Shown: positions 9,142 through 19,649, counted from the stretch's first letter. The stretch is DNA of 64,000 nt from Hyphomicrobium_A sp965243865 (GCF_965243865.1 NZ_OZ251603.1:682001-746000); one strand, 5' to 3'. Translations and numbers: made by a program. The notes: generated from the sequence alone by a model not told the origin.

Positions 9142-9945
9142 GTGCACTGTATTCGGCTCGCCCTCGTCTTCGTGGCGCTCGCGATCACTGCCGCGAAGGC
9201 AGATGAGCAGCTTTTCGAACTCGCTAAAAAAGCCGCGAACCCTATCGCCGATCTCGCCACCGTTCCCCTGCTTTACAACTGGGATGGACAGCTCGGCGCC
9301 ACCCGCGACGGTACGTCGAACTATCTGCGCCTGGAGCCGGTGCTGCCGCTGCACGTGACACCCGGCTGGAATGTCATCACCCGCCTTTTCATGCCCATCA
9401 TCGAGCAAGCAAACGTCACGCCCGATGGCGTTACGGACTACGGGCTCTCGGGCGTCAACCTCAGCTTCTTCGCTTCGCCCACAGGCCCCGTCGCCCAAGG
9501 TTTGTCGGTCGGTTTAGGCCCGGTCGTCGGATTTCCCGCCAGCAACCCGGAACTCGGCTCGCAAAAGTGGAGCTTGGGCCCTACAGCCGCCATCGTATGG
9601 CAACCGCCGGGGCCCTGGACAGTCGGATTTCTCACGCGTCAGCTCTGGTCGGTCGGCGGCGACATCGATGAGCCCGAGATCAACGAGCTCTATCTCCAGC
9701 CGTTCCTCAGCTACACGACATCAGACGCCTGGACGCTCGGCATCAACAGCGAGGCTTTCTACTATTGGCTCGACGATGAAGCGTCCGTACCCATCAATCT
9801 GTCGCTGACCAAGCTGGTCCGCCTCGGAGGCGCTGCACTCAGCATCGGTCCGGCTGTGCGCTATTGGGTCGAGAACCCGAAGACGGATGCGCAGGGCTGG
9901 GGCGCACGCTTCACCGCAACGCTCGTCTTTCCCGACGATCCATAG
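9142..9945 (+). CDS. Outer-membrane beta-barrel protein, 'transporter/neuromedin U-like' family
   Basis: The GTG at 9142 is chosen instead of the GTG at 9109 because GGAG lies six bases upstream and it starts a clean signal peptide (CIRLALVFVALAITAAKA). The mature protein begins ELAKKAANPIADLATVPL, a pattern of a poorly characterised barrel family often labelled transporter. Alternating aromatic/hydrophobic strands follow, such as SLGPTAAIVWQPPGPWTVGF and INELYLQPFLSYTTS. The substrate is unknown. It is the first of two exported barrel-type proteins placed head to tail after the TonB-like gene. Confidence 0.6.
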   Translation: MHCIRLALVFVALAITAAKADEQLFELAKKAANPIADLATVPLLYNWDGQLGATRDGTSNYLRLEPVLPLHVTPGWNVITRLFMPIIEQANVTPDGVTDYGLSGVNLSFFASPTGPVAQGLSVGLGPVVGFPASNPELGSQKWSLGPTAAIVWQPPGPWTVGFLTRQLWSVGGDIDEPEINELYLQPFLSYTTSDAWTLGINSEAFYYWLDDEASVPINLSLTKLVRLGGAALSIGPAVRYWVENPKTDAQGWGARFTATLVFPDDP

Positions 9946-10044
9946 CTTCTCGCTGGATCGCCAGTGGCCCGCGCGCCACAACCGCACGCGGACGAATCAG
10001 ACAATGTGCGAAGCTTGTGGAAATCCCGCCGAGGGAGGCTTCGA

Positions 10045-10938
10045 ATGCGCGTGCCGATGTTCATGAGCGTCGCGCTCGCGATCTTCGCAACTGCAGCCCG
10101 CGCAGACGGCACTCCTCAATGGTCAGCGCAAACGTCTCCTATCAAACCCGGCCCGAGCGGTTGGCATTTCAAGTTCACGCCTTACGCTTGGCTCCCTTGG
10201 ATCGATGGCGATGCCACCGTCAAAGGCCGTGACTTCTCTATCAACCAGAACCCGGGCCAGGTGCTGAGCTCGCTCGATTTTGCCTGGATGAGCTACCAGG
10301 AGGCGCGTCGCGGCGCGATCACGCTGTTCTCCGACGTCATGTTCACCAAGAACTCGGACTCCGACAGCTTCGCCCGCTCACATCAGTTCTCGGCTCACGT
10401 TGAAGGCTCCGTCGGCGCAGCGCTTTCCGCCGACTACAAGCAATGGATTGTCGAATTCGGCGGCATGTACGAGACCAACCGCTGGCGCATGAGCCCGGGC
10501 CCTGGCGAAGCTGACACCACTCTCGATCTGCTCGTCGGCGGGCGCTATTGGCATCAAGAGCTGGACGTCGACCTATCCCTCGATGGCACGCTCGACATAC
10601 GCAACCTCGTCATCGAGCGCGGCATCGCACTCGCCCGCTCCGGGGGCGTCGATTGGGTCGATCCGTTTCTCGGAGCGCGCATCGTCTACCAGCACAGCCC
10701 TACGGACTCGTTTGTCTTTCGCGGTGACATCGGCGGCTTCAGCGTCGGCAGCAAGCTGACCTGGCAGGCCATCGCCACCTACAATTTCTATCTGGGCTCG
10801 CACGCCGCGATCGATTTCGACGGCTATCTCGGCTACCGCGCACTCTCCGTCAACTACGTGCAGGGCAGCGGCATCGACCGCTACGAATTCGACGTGGTGC
10901 AGCAGGGTCCCGTCGTCGGCATCACCGGCAAGTTCTAG
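10045..10938 (+). CDS. Predicted outer-membrane barrel protein, unknown function
   Basis: The ATG at 10045 follows a very strong ribosome binding site (GAGGGAGG, spacing 6) and starts a signal peptide (MRVPMFMSVALAIFATAARA). The remaining 277 residues have amphipathic strands with many aromatic residues, for example WHFKFTPYAWLPWIDGDATV and FDGYLGYRALSVNYV, and end in GPVVGITGKF with a C-terminal Phe, the usual end of an outer-membrane barrel. I do not recognise a characterised homologue. The gap to the previous gene is 99 bases, so the two may be co-transcribed. Confidence 0.6.
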   Translation: MRVPMFMSVALAIFATAARADGTPQWSAQTSPIKPGPSGWHFKFTPYAWLPWIDGDATVKGRDFSINQNPGQVLSSLDFAWMSYQEARRGAITLFSDVMFTKNSDSDSFARSHQFSAHVEGSVGAALSADYKQWIVEFGGMYETNRWRMSPGPGEADTTLDLLVGGRYWHQELDVDLSLDGTLDIRNLVIERGIALARSGGVDWVDPFLGARIVYQHSPTDSFVFRGDIGGFSVGSKLTWQAIATYNFYLGSHAAIDFDGYLGYRALSVNYVQGSGIDRYEFDVVQQGPVVGITGKF

Positions 10939-10958
10939 CAGCGCGACAGCCGCGAAAT

Positions 10959-11051
10959 GTCATCCTCGGCTTTAAGTCGAGGATCCAGCGAGCAACAGAC
11001 ACCATCAGCGAGATGCGATAGGTGGCTCCTCGGGACAAGCCCGAGGATGAC
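10959..11051. repeat. REP-like palindromic intergenic element
   Basis: GTCATCCTCGG (10959-10969) and CCGAGGATGAC (11041-11051) are exact 11-base inverted repeats. Each end also folds on its own: ATCCTCG/CGAGGAT at 10962-10984 and TCCTCGGG/CCCGAGGA at 11027-11047. This double-hairpin layout is typical of dispersed palindromic repeats in Alphaproteobacteria. It lies between two convergent genes and could also stop transcription from either side. Confidence 0.65.
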
Positions 11052-11164
11052 GACTTAGACGCCGTGGCGGCAAACTTCGATCCTTACAAACTAGGATCGG
11101 CTCTACTTCATCGAACCCAGCATCGCAAAACAATACCCTTTCAAGCGTCGGCGGTTCACCCCGC

Positions 11165-11626
11165 CTACTCCACCGCCTGCAGCGGCTTCCACGTCGGATC
11201 ATCGAACTCCTGCGGATAGCGCGCCAGCGCCGCGTCCGCGCGCTGTAGACCATCCATGGCGCTCAACTGCTCGGTCGGCTTCGCCACCGCCCCGAGGCCC
11301 GTCACCACTTCTTCCAGCAGCGCTTTTAGCTTGTCGAGCGCCTCTCCCGAAAGGCTGGTCTTTGCCAATATCTTGTCGGCTTCCACCTTCACCTGGGCAG
11401 CAAACCGCTGCGCGTGATCGGGCGGCATCCGGCGATGCGTCACCAGCGAATGGTTGGTGATGACGAGACTGCGGATGGCCGCCATGCCGCTCTGCACGGC
11501 CTCATCGGTCGGCAGCGGCGCTATAGCAAAGCCAGCGCGCGGCACGATCTTCTCGGCAGCGGAAAGCGCCGGCGCCATAAGGCCGCCCATCAGCGCAAGA
11601 ACAAGCACACGAAGAATGGACGTCAT
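11165..11626 (-). CDS. Small secreted helical protein, unknown function
   Basis: A 153-residue product with a signal peptide (SILRVLVLALMGGLMAPALSA followed by AEK). The mature part is rich in Ala, Leu, Lys and Glu and looks mostly helical, with one Trp near the C-terminus (DDPTWKPLQ). GGGAGG lies upstream of the ATG at a workable distance. It has no recognisable catalytic motif and no cysteine after the signal peptide, so it is probably soluble in the periplasm. The gene is convergent with the barrel-protein gene; 116 bases separate its start from the end of cckA. Confidence 0.6.
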   Translation of the reverse strand: MTSILRVLVLALMGGLMAPALSAAEKIVPRAGFAIAPLPTDEAVQSGMAAIRSLVITNHSLVTHRRMPPDHAQRFAAQVKVEADKILAKTSLSGEALDKLKALLEEVVTGLGAVAKPTEQLSAMDGLQRADAALARYPQEFDDPTWKPLQAVE

Positions 11627-11742
11627 CGAAAGGGCCTCCCCGTTGGACCATGATCGCCCCGGACCTTATCAGTCGGCAGCGCAAATCATCGGTCCGAAAT
11701 AGCAGCTAGAGCACGTCGCCGTTCCGGACGACTCCCACCGCC

Positions 11743-14319
11743 CTAGCGGGCGAGCTCCTCTTTCACCTTCGCGGCAAGCTGCGGCAGTGAGAATGGCTTC
11801 GGCAGGAAGGCGAAGTTCTCATCACCCAGCGCAGCCTTGAAAGCATCGTTGGGGTAGCCCGACACGAAGATGATCTTAATGTCCGGGTTCTTCTTGCGCA
11901 TCTCTTTCAGGAGCGTCGGCCCGTCCATCTCCGGCATCACGACGTCCGAAACCACGATGTCGATCTTACCCTTGGTCTTCTCGATCACCTCGAGCGCCTC
12001 GACGCCGCTGCCCGCCTCCAGCACCTTGTAGCCCTGGCGCTTCAGCGCCCGCGCCGCGAAGTTGCGCACAACCTCTTCGTCTTCGACCAGCAGCACACGG
12101 CCGGTACCGGTGAGGTCGGCAGCCTTCTGCTCCTTCTTGCGCTCCTTGACGACGACCACATCCTCGTCGGCATGGTAACGGGGCAGGTAGATGCGGAACG
12201 TCGTGCCCTTGCCCTCTTCGCTGTCGGGATAGATGTAGCCGCCCGACTGCTTCACCATGCCATAGACCGACGCAAGACCGAGGCCCGTACCCTTGCCGAT
12301 CGCCTTCGTCGTGAAGAACGGCTCGAAGATCTTGTCCATCACCTCGCGGCTCATGCCGTGGCCGGTGTCGCTCACCTCGATCAGCACGTACTCGCCCGGC
12401 GTGAACTCGCGGTTCTCGAACTTCTGCGTCTCGCGCTCGGGAACGTTGCGCGCCTTGATCGTCAGCGTGCCGCCGTCCGGCATCGCATCCTTGGCGTTGG
12501 TGATGAGGTTGAACAGCGCCTGCGCGAACTCATGCTTGTCCGTCATCACATACCAAAGATCGGGCGACGTCTCGATCCGCAGCTCGCTCTTCTCGCCGAG
12601 ATAGCGCTTCAGCAGCGAGGACTCATCGCTCAGCACCTCACCGAGGCTGACGACCTCGTTCTGCAGCGTCTGCTGCCGCGCCAATGCCAGCAGCTTGCGC
12701 ACCAGCTCGGCTGCGCGGTTGGCGCTCGACTTGATGTTCATGATGTCTTTGTAGGCGACATCCTTCGGGCGATGCATGGTCAGCAGCATGTCCGAGAAGC
12801 CGAGAATGGCCGTCAGCATGTTGTTGAAGTCGTGCGCAATGCCGCCCGCCAGCTTGCCGACGACTTCCATCTTCTGGCTCTGCGCAAAGCGCGCTTCCAG
12901 CGCCTTCTGCTCCGTCGCATCCACCACGTAGAGGATAGCAGCCTCACGCGCGCCACCACTGGCGAACGGGCTCATGTAGACGCGCGTGACGATCTCGCGC
13001 TTGCCGCCCGACGTGATATCGATCGGCACGTTGTGCACGCGGCCAGAGATGACCTTCTTCAGGCCCTCTTCCACCGCTGCACGCGTTGTCGTGTCCGCAG
13101 CGCGGGCAAGTGCATCGACAGCCGAGACGCCTGTTCCGGCAGCGCCGTCGAGCGCCATCCTGCAGAACGCTGCGTTGGCGCTGACGATGCGGCCATCCGA
13201 TCCGAGCATCGCGATGCCAAACGGTGCCGACTGGAAGAAGCGGGCAAAGCGTGCGCCGGCAGCATCTCCCTTGAACTCCGCTGCAGCCTCGCCGGCGATA
13301 TCGACGACGGCAACCGTCAGCCCCCTGCCACTCGGCACCGTGCGCGCCAGCAGCCGAGCCGGCATCACCCGGCCGTCCTCGCCGGTGAGGTCGATATCGA
13401 TTGTCTGCAACTCGTCCGGCACGCCGCCCGTAAGCCGCGACAACAGCTGCGCGCCGTCACCGGAAGCGATATCCGCCAGCGTCAGCTGCTGCTCGATAAC
13501 GTTGCGCGGCGTCCGGCCGATCCAGCGAGCCAGCGTCGAGTTGACGTGCAGCAGCGATCCATCCGGCCCGACCGAGGCGAGCCCGATCGGCGCGTTGTCG
13601 AACTGCGCAAGCTGCACCTCGACGCCGGCCACGCGATCCGATTCACGGCGCCGCTCCGCCGTGACATCGCTCAGCCGCCAGACGACGAGCCCCGGCGCGT
13701 CGAGGTTCAGCGCGTCCGGCACTGCACGCACCGACAGTTGCAGGTTAATTCGATTGCGCGTGCCGCCCGCGCCGCGGGTTACGCAGAATTCCTCGAACAG
13801 CTCTTCGCCGCGCTCGGCCGCGCGCGTCAGGCGGAACAGCGCCGCGCTCGCTCCGGCATCGCGTGCCATGAGCTGCTGCAGCGCCGTCAGCGCGTCGCGC
13901 TCCCCGTCACCGACGATGTCATCGAACGCGGCGTTCGTGTACCGCGGCACGCCATCACGATCGGCGATCATCACGCCAACGTCCATCTCGTCCGTCGCCG
14001 CCATGACGACGTCGCCAAGGGGCGTGCGCTGACCGAAGCGAATGAAACCGGCTGAATATGCGAAGAGGGCGAACAGTCCGACAGTCGCCAGCGCCACCAG
14101 CATGGTGACGAGCACCGGCGTTCCCGCGCCGCTCGCCACGATGCCGAATGCAATCAGCGCACCGAGGACGACGACGCCCACGGTCGGCAGGTAACTGCTC
14201 AACCCCTGCATCTGCGTGACGGTATCAAATGGAGCGGACGGCAGATCGATTGCGTCGTGCTCTCGCATACGCAGGGAAGCTATATGATTCTGACTGGTGG
14301 AGGCGTGGGGCGCCGGCAT
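11743..14319 (-). CDS. cckA: Hybrid sensor histidine kinase CckA (cell-cycle phosphorelay)
   Basis: An 858-residue inner-membrane hybrid kinase. Two membrane helices lie at about 44-95, then PAS domains (about 110-460), a dimerisation/phosphoacceptor helix with LAGGIAHDFNNMLTAILGFS carrying the phosphorylated His, an ATPase domain with GTGLGLASVYGMVKQSGG, and a C-terminal receiver domain (RVLLVEDEEVVRNFAARAL, phospho-Asp in VVSDVVMPEMDG, Lys in FLPKPF). This order and the receiver sequence match CckA, which phosphorylates CtrA and CpdR through ChpT. The start is uncertain: ATGs at 14319, 14268 and 14211 are all possible and none has a strong ribosome binding site. A FliO-like gene is divergent, as in other Hyphomicrobiales. 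Confidence 0.92.
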   Translation of the reverse strand: MPAPHASTSQNHIASLRMREHDAIDLPSAPFDTVTQMQGLSSYLPTVGVVVLGALIAFGIVASGAGTPVLVTMLVALATVGLFALFAYSAGFIRFGQRTPLGDVVMAATDEMDVGVMIADRDGVPRYTNAAFDDIVGDGERDALTALQQLMARDAGASAALFRLTRAAERGEELFEEFCVTRGAGGTRNRINLQLSVRAVPDALNLDAPGLVVWRLSDVTAERRRESDRVAGVEVQLAQFDNAPIGLASVGPDGSLLHVNSTLARWIGRTPRNVIEQQLTLADIASGDGAQLLSRLTGGVPDELQTIDIDLTGEDGRVMPARLLARTVPSGRGLTVAVVDIAGEAAAEFKGDAAGARFARFFQSAPFGIAMLGSDGRIVSANAAFCRMALDGAAGTGVSAVDALARAADTTTRAAVEEGLKKVISGRVHNVPIDITSGGKREIVTRVYMSPFASGGAREAAILYVVDATEQKALEARFAQSQKMEVVGKLAGGIAHDFNNMLTAILGFSDMLLTMHRPKDVAYKDIMNIKSSANRAAELVRKLLALARQQTLQNEVVSLGEVLSDESSLLKRYLGEKSELRIETSPDLWYVMTDKHEFAQALFNLITNAKDAMPDGGTLTIKARNVPERETQKFENREFTPGEYVLIEVSDTGHGMSREVMDKIFEPFFTTKAIGKGTGLGLASVYGMVKQSGGYIYPDSEEGKGTTFRIYLPRYHADEDVVVVKERKKEQKAADLTGTGRVLLVEDEEVVRNFAARALKRQGYKVLEAGSGVEALEVIEKTKGKIDIVVSDVVMPEMDGPTLLKEMRKKNPDIKIIFVSGYPNDAFKAALGDENFAFLPKPFSLPQLAAKVKEELAR

Positions 14320-14462
14320 GAGCGATGTACTCTGTACGCATTACACACAAGAAGCTTCGCACCGAAGTTTACCGCGTCTGACTGGCATCAATGCCCGTAT
14401 TATGCCCGCGCGGGGCTGTTTCGGTTGCGGCGCTTTACCCGTCAACAGTTCAATCATTAGGG

Positions 14463-14477
14463 TTAAAATCGCATAAA
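14463..14477. promoter_or_regulatory. Weak candidate CtrA box between cckA and the FliO-like gene
   Basis: TTAA-AATCGCA-TAAA matches the CtrA consensus TTAA-N7-TTAA with one mismatch. It lies in the 251-base divergent promoter region. A single imperfect match is weak evidence by itself; the neighbouring function (cell-cycle kinase) makes it worth listing. Confidence 0.25.
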
Positions 14478-14570
14478 TTCGCGGCTATACCCGGGAGTGG
14501 CGCTGACCGATGCAATGACGCCATTCGAAACTGCGAACGATCCTCGCATCTTACACTCGCGAAGTGAGAA

Positions 14571-14915
14571 ATGACGGAAGTTCTGCTGCGTGTTCTTGTC
14601 GTCGCTTTCCTTGCTGCTGCCATTGTTGCGGTGGCAGTCATCGTGCGCAAAATGATGCGGTCACGCGGTCTCACCTCTCTGCTCGCACCCAAGGCGCAAA
14701 AGCGCCTCGAGGTTATCGATCAGGTCACGATCGACGCCAAACACAAGCTTGTCCTCATCAGACGCGACAATGTCGAGCATCTGCTCTTGACGGGCGGTCC
14801 CATAGACATCGTGATCGAGACCGGCATTGGCGCGCCACGCGAGGCGAGCGAGACGACGTCCCCGCCGTCGCTCCGGCAACATCCGCCGCATCCGCTCGGC
14901 GTAGCAGCCGAGTGA
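14571..14915 (+). CDS. FliO/MopB-like flagellar biosynthesis membrane protein
   Basis: A 114-residue protein with one N-terminal membrane helix (VLLRVLVVAFLAAAIVAVAV), a basic stop-transfer region and a short soluble domain. That domain contains RLEVIDQVTIDAKHKLVLIRRDNVEHLLLTGGP, here split at IRR, the hallmark of FliO-type proteins that assist assembly of the flagellar export gate. In several Hyphomicrobiales a gene of this kind lies divergent from cckA, as here. It is far from any fli operon in this window, so a role outside the flagellum cannot be excluded. Confidence 0.65.
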   Translation: MTEVLLRVLVVAFLAAAIVAVAVIVRKMMRSRGLTSLLAPKAQKRLEVIDQVTIDAKHKLVLIRRDNVEHLLLTGGPIDIVIETGIGAPREASETTSPPSLRQHPPHPLGVAAE

Positions 14916-14966
14916 CGACCGGCCAAACCACGGCCATTTGATCTGTTTTCGCGCCGGAGGCCCCTG

Positions 14967-17705
14967 ATGCGCTCACCATCGTCGCTCAAAACTCTGTTCG
15001 CCACGGCGCTCTGCCTCGCCGCCATGGCAACGGCGACGATATCGGCCCAGACCGCAGCTCCGGCCGCGCCCCGAGCCACCCCGCAGGCTCCGCCCGTCGC
15101 TGCACCGCCAACCCCAGCTGCACCGAAACAAGCAGCGCCCGCCGCACCGCCTGCCCAGCAGGCGCAGACACCCGCGCAGGTTCAGCCGGCACCGGCAACG
15201 CCCCCGGCCAACCCGGCAGCGCCCAGCGCGGCACAGGCGCCGGCACAAGCCCCCGCATCGCCGCCAGCCCCAGAAGCAACGCCAGTCCTCCCCGAACCGA
15301 AGGCCGCCGGCATCCCGGTCGAAGAGCTTGTTCGCCCGGTCAACAACCTTGCTGGTGAGATCGACGCGGCCGAGAAAAATCTCGAGCAGGCTCCAGGAAG
15401 CCAAAGCGACCTAGCCACACTGCGCGGCAAGATCGAAAAGATCTCCACCAACGCCAAGAATGCCGGCGAAAATCTGAAGCCCGCACTCGCCGAGGTGCGC
15501 TCGCAGATCGACAAGCTCGGAGCGCCGCCGAAGGAAGGCGAGCCGCCCGAATCGACCGACGTCGTAGCAGAGCGCCAGCGGCTCAATGCCATTGCCGCCC
15601 AGATCGACGGCGCCATCAAGAAGGCGGCGCTCATCGAGCTGCGCGCACGCCAGCTGGTCAGCCGTGTCCAACACGCCCGCCAAGGCATCTTCACCCGCTT
15701 CCTGCTGCGTCAGACGGACACGCCGTTGCAGTGGCGCGTCTGGGCGCAAGCCGCCGACCAGGTGCCATTTGCCCGCCGCCAGCTCAGCTCCGTCCTCGCC
15801 AATTGGTGGTCCGCCGCCAGCCTCAACGGTTGGGGGCTCCTAGGGATCATCGGGACTGCCCTCGGCGCGTATCTTGGGCTGCGTTACTTGCGCCAACGCA
15901 TCTTGCGCAGGCAGCTCGACGAGGGTGGGCCATCGACGCCGTCGTTGCCCGAGCGCGCTGCCGCCGTCGCCTGGGTTGCGCCGCTGCTGGCGCTGCCATC
16001 CGTGGTCGCGCTCATTGTGCTCTATGCGGGACTGGACGAGCTTGGGCTGCTGTACTGGCAGGTGGAGCGCTTTGCCACTGCTGCGCTGTTCCCGCTGTTC
16101 GTCATGATCGCGATATTCGCGTTCACGCGCGCGCTTCTCCAGCCGCGGCGCCCACGCTGGCGCATCTTCGACCTCGACGATACCGGTGCACGGCGCGTCT
16201 GTTACGCCGTCCAGGGAATCGCCGCCGTCTACGCCCTCGACTACATGTTGCAGCGGCTTATCGGCATTCTTGCGCTTCCCCTCTCGACCAGCATCGTCGT
16301 CGCCTTCATCGCCAGCATCCTTTACGCGCTGCTGCTGTTGTTCATCGCGCGCACGCCCTTCACATCGCCGACCAGCATCGTCAGCACACCCGTCTCACGC
16401 TGGTCGCCGGTTTGGCTCAAGGCCTTGATCGTCGGCTTGGCAATCGCGCTCCTCACCATGTCGATGCTGGGCTACGTCGCGCTAGGGCGCTTTTTCCTGA
16501 CGCAGCTGCTGACGACGGGCGCGGGCATCCTCGCCGTCGCCGTGCTCTACATCGGCATCGCCGCGCTGGTGCCTGGACAGACCGGTCCTTCGACCGGCAT
16601 GAGCGCCATCATCGAGGAGCGCTTCAGCCTCGACGAATTCGGACGCACCCAGCTCGCCCGCATCGAGCGGGTCCTCTTGACGATCGCGCTGTTCGCCATC
16701 GCTCTGCCACTGCTGCTGCTGTCATGGGGACTATCAGTCACCGACATCACCAGCTGGGGGCGCGCCGTCCTGTTCGGGTTCGAGATCGGCGGACTACATA
16801 TCTCGCCTGCACGCATCTTCGCCGCGCTGGTCCTCTTCGTGCTGTTGCTGGCCGTTACCCGATTTGTTCAGCGCTGGCTGGCCGCTGGCGCCCTCTCCCA
16901 GGGCCGTATCGAGTCGGGCCTCGCCAACTCCATCTACACCGGCGCCGGCTATATCGGCTTTGCCGTGGCCACCCTGGCAGCCATCTCCTACGCCGGCTTC
17001 GACATCACGAGCCTCGCCATCGTCGCTGGTGCCCTGTCGGTCGGTATCGGTTTCGGCCTCCAGTCGATCGTCAACAACTTCGTCTCTGGCCTGATCCTTC
17101 TCGTCGAGCGCCCCATTAAGGTCGGCGACCGCGTCACGGTGAACAACCAGGAAGGATTCGTTCGTCGCATCTCGGTGCGCTCCACCGAGATCGAGACCTT
17201 CGATCGCGCCAGCCTGATCGTGCCGAACTCTGAGTTCATCACCACCACCGTGACGAACTGGACGCATCGCAATGCACTTGGCCGCGCATTGGTGCGCGTG
17301 AGCGCCGGCTACAATTCCGATCCCGAACAGGTGATTGCACTGCTGCTCAAGGTGGCGTCCGAATGCCCGCTTGTGCAAAAGCACCCCCCGCCCTGGGCGG
17401 GCTTCGACAACTTCGGCGCCGATGGGCTCGACTTCATCCTTCTTGGCGTCGTAGGCGACGTCAACAAGGTCGGCGACGCGCGATCCGATTTGCGCATCCG
17501 CATCTTCAAGGCGTTCAAGGCCGCCAACATCGAAATACCGTTCCCGCAGCGCGACATCCACGTGCACCACATCACGCCCCCGGATGACTATCCGGATGTC
17601 TTCGCGCCGTCCGCAACTAAGCCTGAGAACGAGCAAGGCCGGCTGGGCACCGCAGAGCAGCGCCAGCCGGAACCGAGCGTCGAGAAGCCAGCGAGAGAAA
17701 GCTGA
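14967..17705 (+). CDS. Large MscS-family mechanosensitive channel (DUF3772-type)
   Basis: A 912-residue protein with a signal peptide (about 1-27), a Pro/Ala/Gln-rich stretch (28-110), a helical periplasmic DUF3772-like domain (about 120-250), then about 10 membrane helices. The pore region holds GALSVGIGFGLQSIVNNFVS followed by LILLVERPIKVGDRVTVNN and the cytosolic vestibule domain, ending in IPFPQRDIHVHHI. Such channels open under membrane tension and protect against osmotic downshift. CGGAGG lies 7 bases before the ATG. The gap after the FliO-like gene is 51 bases, so co-transcription is possible. Confidence 0.88.
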   Translation: MRSPSSLKTLFATALCLAAMATATISAQTAAPAAPRATPQAPPVAAPPTPAAPKQAAPAAPPAQQAQTPAQVQPAPATPPANPAAPSAAQAPAQAPASPPAPEATPVLPEPKAAGIPVEELVRPVNNLAGEIDAAEKNLEQAPGSQSDLATLRGKIEKISTNAKNAGENLKPALAEVRSQIDKLGAPPKEGEPPESTDVVAERQRLNAIAAQIDGAIKKAALIELRARQLVSRVQHARQGIFTRFLLRQTDTPLQWRVWAQAADQVPFARRQLSSVLANWWSAASLNGWGLLGIIGTALGAYLGLRYLRQRILRRQLDEGGPSTPSLPERAAAVAWVAPLLALPSVVALIVLYAGLDELGLLYWQVERFATAALFPLFVMIAIFAFTRALLQPRRPRWRIFDLDDTGARRVCYAVQGIAAVYALDYMLQRLIGILALPLSTSIVVAFIASILYALLLLFIARTPFTSPTSIVSTPVSRWSPVWLKALIVGLAIALLTMSMLGYVALGRFFLTQLLTTGAGILAVAVLYIGIAALVPGQTGPSTGMSAIIEERFSLDEFGRTQLARIERVLLTIALFAIALPLLLLSWGLSVTDITSWGRAVLFGFEIGGLHISPARIFAALVLFVLLLAVTRFVQRWLAAGALSQGRIESGLANSIYTGAGYIGFAVATLAAISYAGFDITSLAIVAGALSVGIGFGLQSIVNNFVSGLILLVERPIKVGDRVTVNNQEGFVRRISVRSTEIETFDRASLIVPNSEFITTTVTNWTHRNALGRALVRVSAGYNSDPEQVIALLLKVASECPLVQKHPPPWAGFDNFGADGLDFILLGVVGDVNKVGDARSDLRIRIFKAFKAANIEIPFPQRDIHVHHITPPDDYPDVFAPSATKPENEQGRLGTAEQRQPEPSVEKPARES

Positions 17706-17832
17706 GATAGGGGCGCGCGAAACAGCGGAACCTGCGAGCGCGTAAGCTGGCATTGATTGCCCCGCACGCTTCCCGTCCGAGGCCTTCATCGGTCACAAGC
17801 AAGGATGAAGGGCGCCACCGCCGCCCTCGATC

Positions 17833-18465
17833 TCAGTCCTCGCGGTAGACCCGCTCGCGGCGCTCATGGCGCTCTTGCGCTTCGACAGACAGTGTCGCGA
17901 TCGGACGCGCATCGAGCCGCTTCAGGCCGATCGGCTCGCCCGTCTCCTCGCAGTATCCGTAGGAGCCGTCCTCGATCCGCGCCAGCGCCGCATCGATCTT
18001 CGCGACCAGCTTGCGCTGGCGATCACGTTCGCGAAGCTCCAACGCCCGATCGGTCTCGGATGTCGCCCGGTCGGCAAGATCGGCGTGCTGCGTCGATTCC
18101 TCGTGCAGCCCCGCAAGGGTTTCGCGGGCCTGCCGGATGATCTCGTCCTTCCAGGCGAGCAGCTTGTTGCGGAAGTACATCCGCTGCCGCTCGTTCATGA
18201 AAGGCTCGTCCTCGGATGGACGGTAGTCAGGTGGCAGCACAATCGACGAAGACTTGGCGCGTGCCGTCATCTTTTTCCCCGCAACCTTCTGCTTCTCGAC
18301 ACCCTGTCTCTCGACAGTCTTTTTGTCACTCGCCCCGGAATTCGCAGCAGCTCTTGTCTTGGGGGGCTTGCCGGCAATGCTTTTCCCTGCCGCACGCACC
18401 GATGCAGCGCGGCTCACTGAGGAAGCTTTCGCCTTTACAGGCGTCTTGGCGCTTCGCTTGCTCAT
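17833..18465 (-). CDS. dksA: DksA-family transcription factor with one-cysteine zinc-finger region
   Basis: The start at 18465 is chosen because GGAGG lies upstream; the open frame extends 14 codons further. The 210-residue protein has a basic Ser/Lys/Ala-rich N-terminal extension of about 80 residues, then the DksA core with a coiled-coil (NERQRMYFRNKLLAWKDEI onward). The zinc-finger region reads YCEETGEPIGLKRLDARP and has one Cys where classic DksA has four. DksA binds RNA polymerase with ppGpp to reset transcription under starvation; alphaproteobacterial one-Cys DksA is known to work. The long basic extension is unusual. Confidence 0.88.
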   Translation of the reverse strand: MSKRSAKTPVKAKASSVSRAASVRAAGKSIAGKPPKTRAAANSGASDKKTVERQGVEKQKVAGKKMTARAKSSSIVLPPDYRPSEDEPFMNERQRMYFRNKLLAWKDEIIRQARETLAGLHEESTQHADLADRATSETDRALELRERDRQRKLVAKIDAALARIEDGSYGYCEETGEPIGLKRLDARPIATLSVEAQERHERRERVYRED

Positions 18466-18786
18466 CCGTGCCTCCACGAGGCTTGAAGAGAACGGCCGGC
18501 CCCTCAACCGGCGGTAACAAGCTGCTTTAAGCGCCTCCTATTGGCGGCAGGAACGACGTATGTCAAGGCGTTCTGAGAACAGACTTAAGTTGCGGCAGTG
18601 GAATGAAAAAGGCAGCGCCTGCGAATCGGTCGACAAGGCAGGCATCCGCTTGCAAAGCAGGCACGGTGGGGCGTTGCGGCATCACCGCACCCCGCTCGAC
18701 CTTGCCGCCCGCTCGCCCGGAACACTAATGTCGACAAAGCCGTGAGGCCGGCCGGGCCTCCGATCACAAAGGATCCTTCCCCGCCG

Positions 18787-19632
<846 letters not shown>

Positions 19633-19649
19633 TTTCGCAAGGGGGCGTG

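Noticed and set aside
12172..14055. A long open frame (627 codons) on the plus strand
   Set aside because: It is antisense to cckA and has no domain pattern; it is produced by the codon bias of the real gene.
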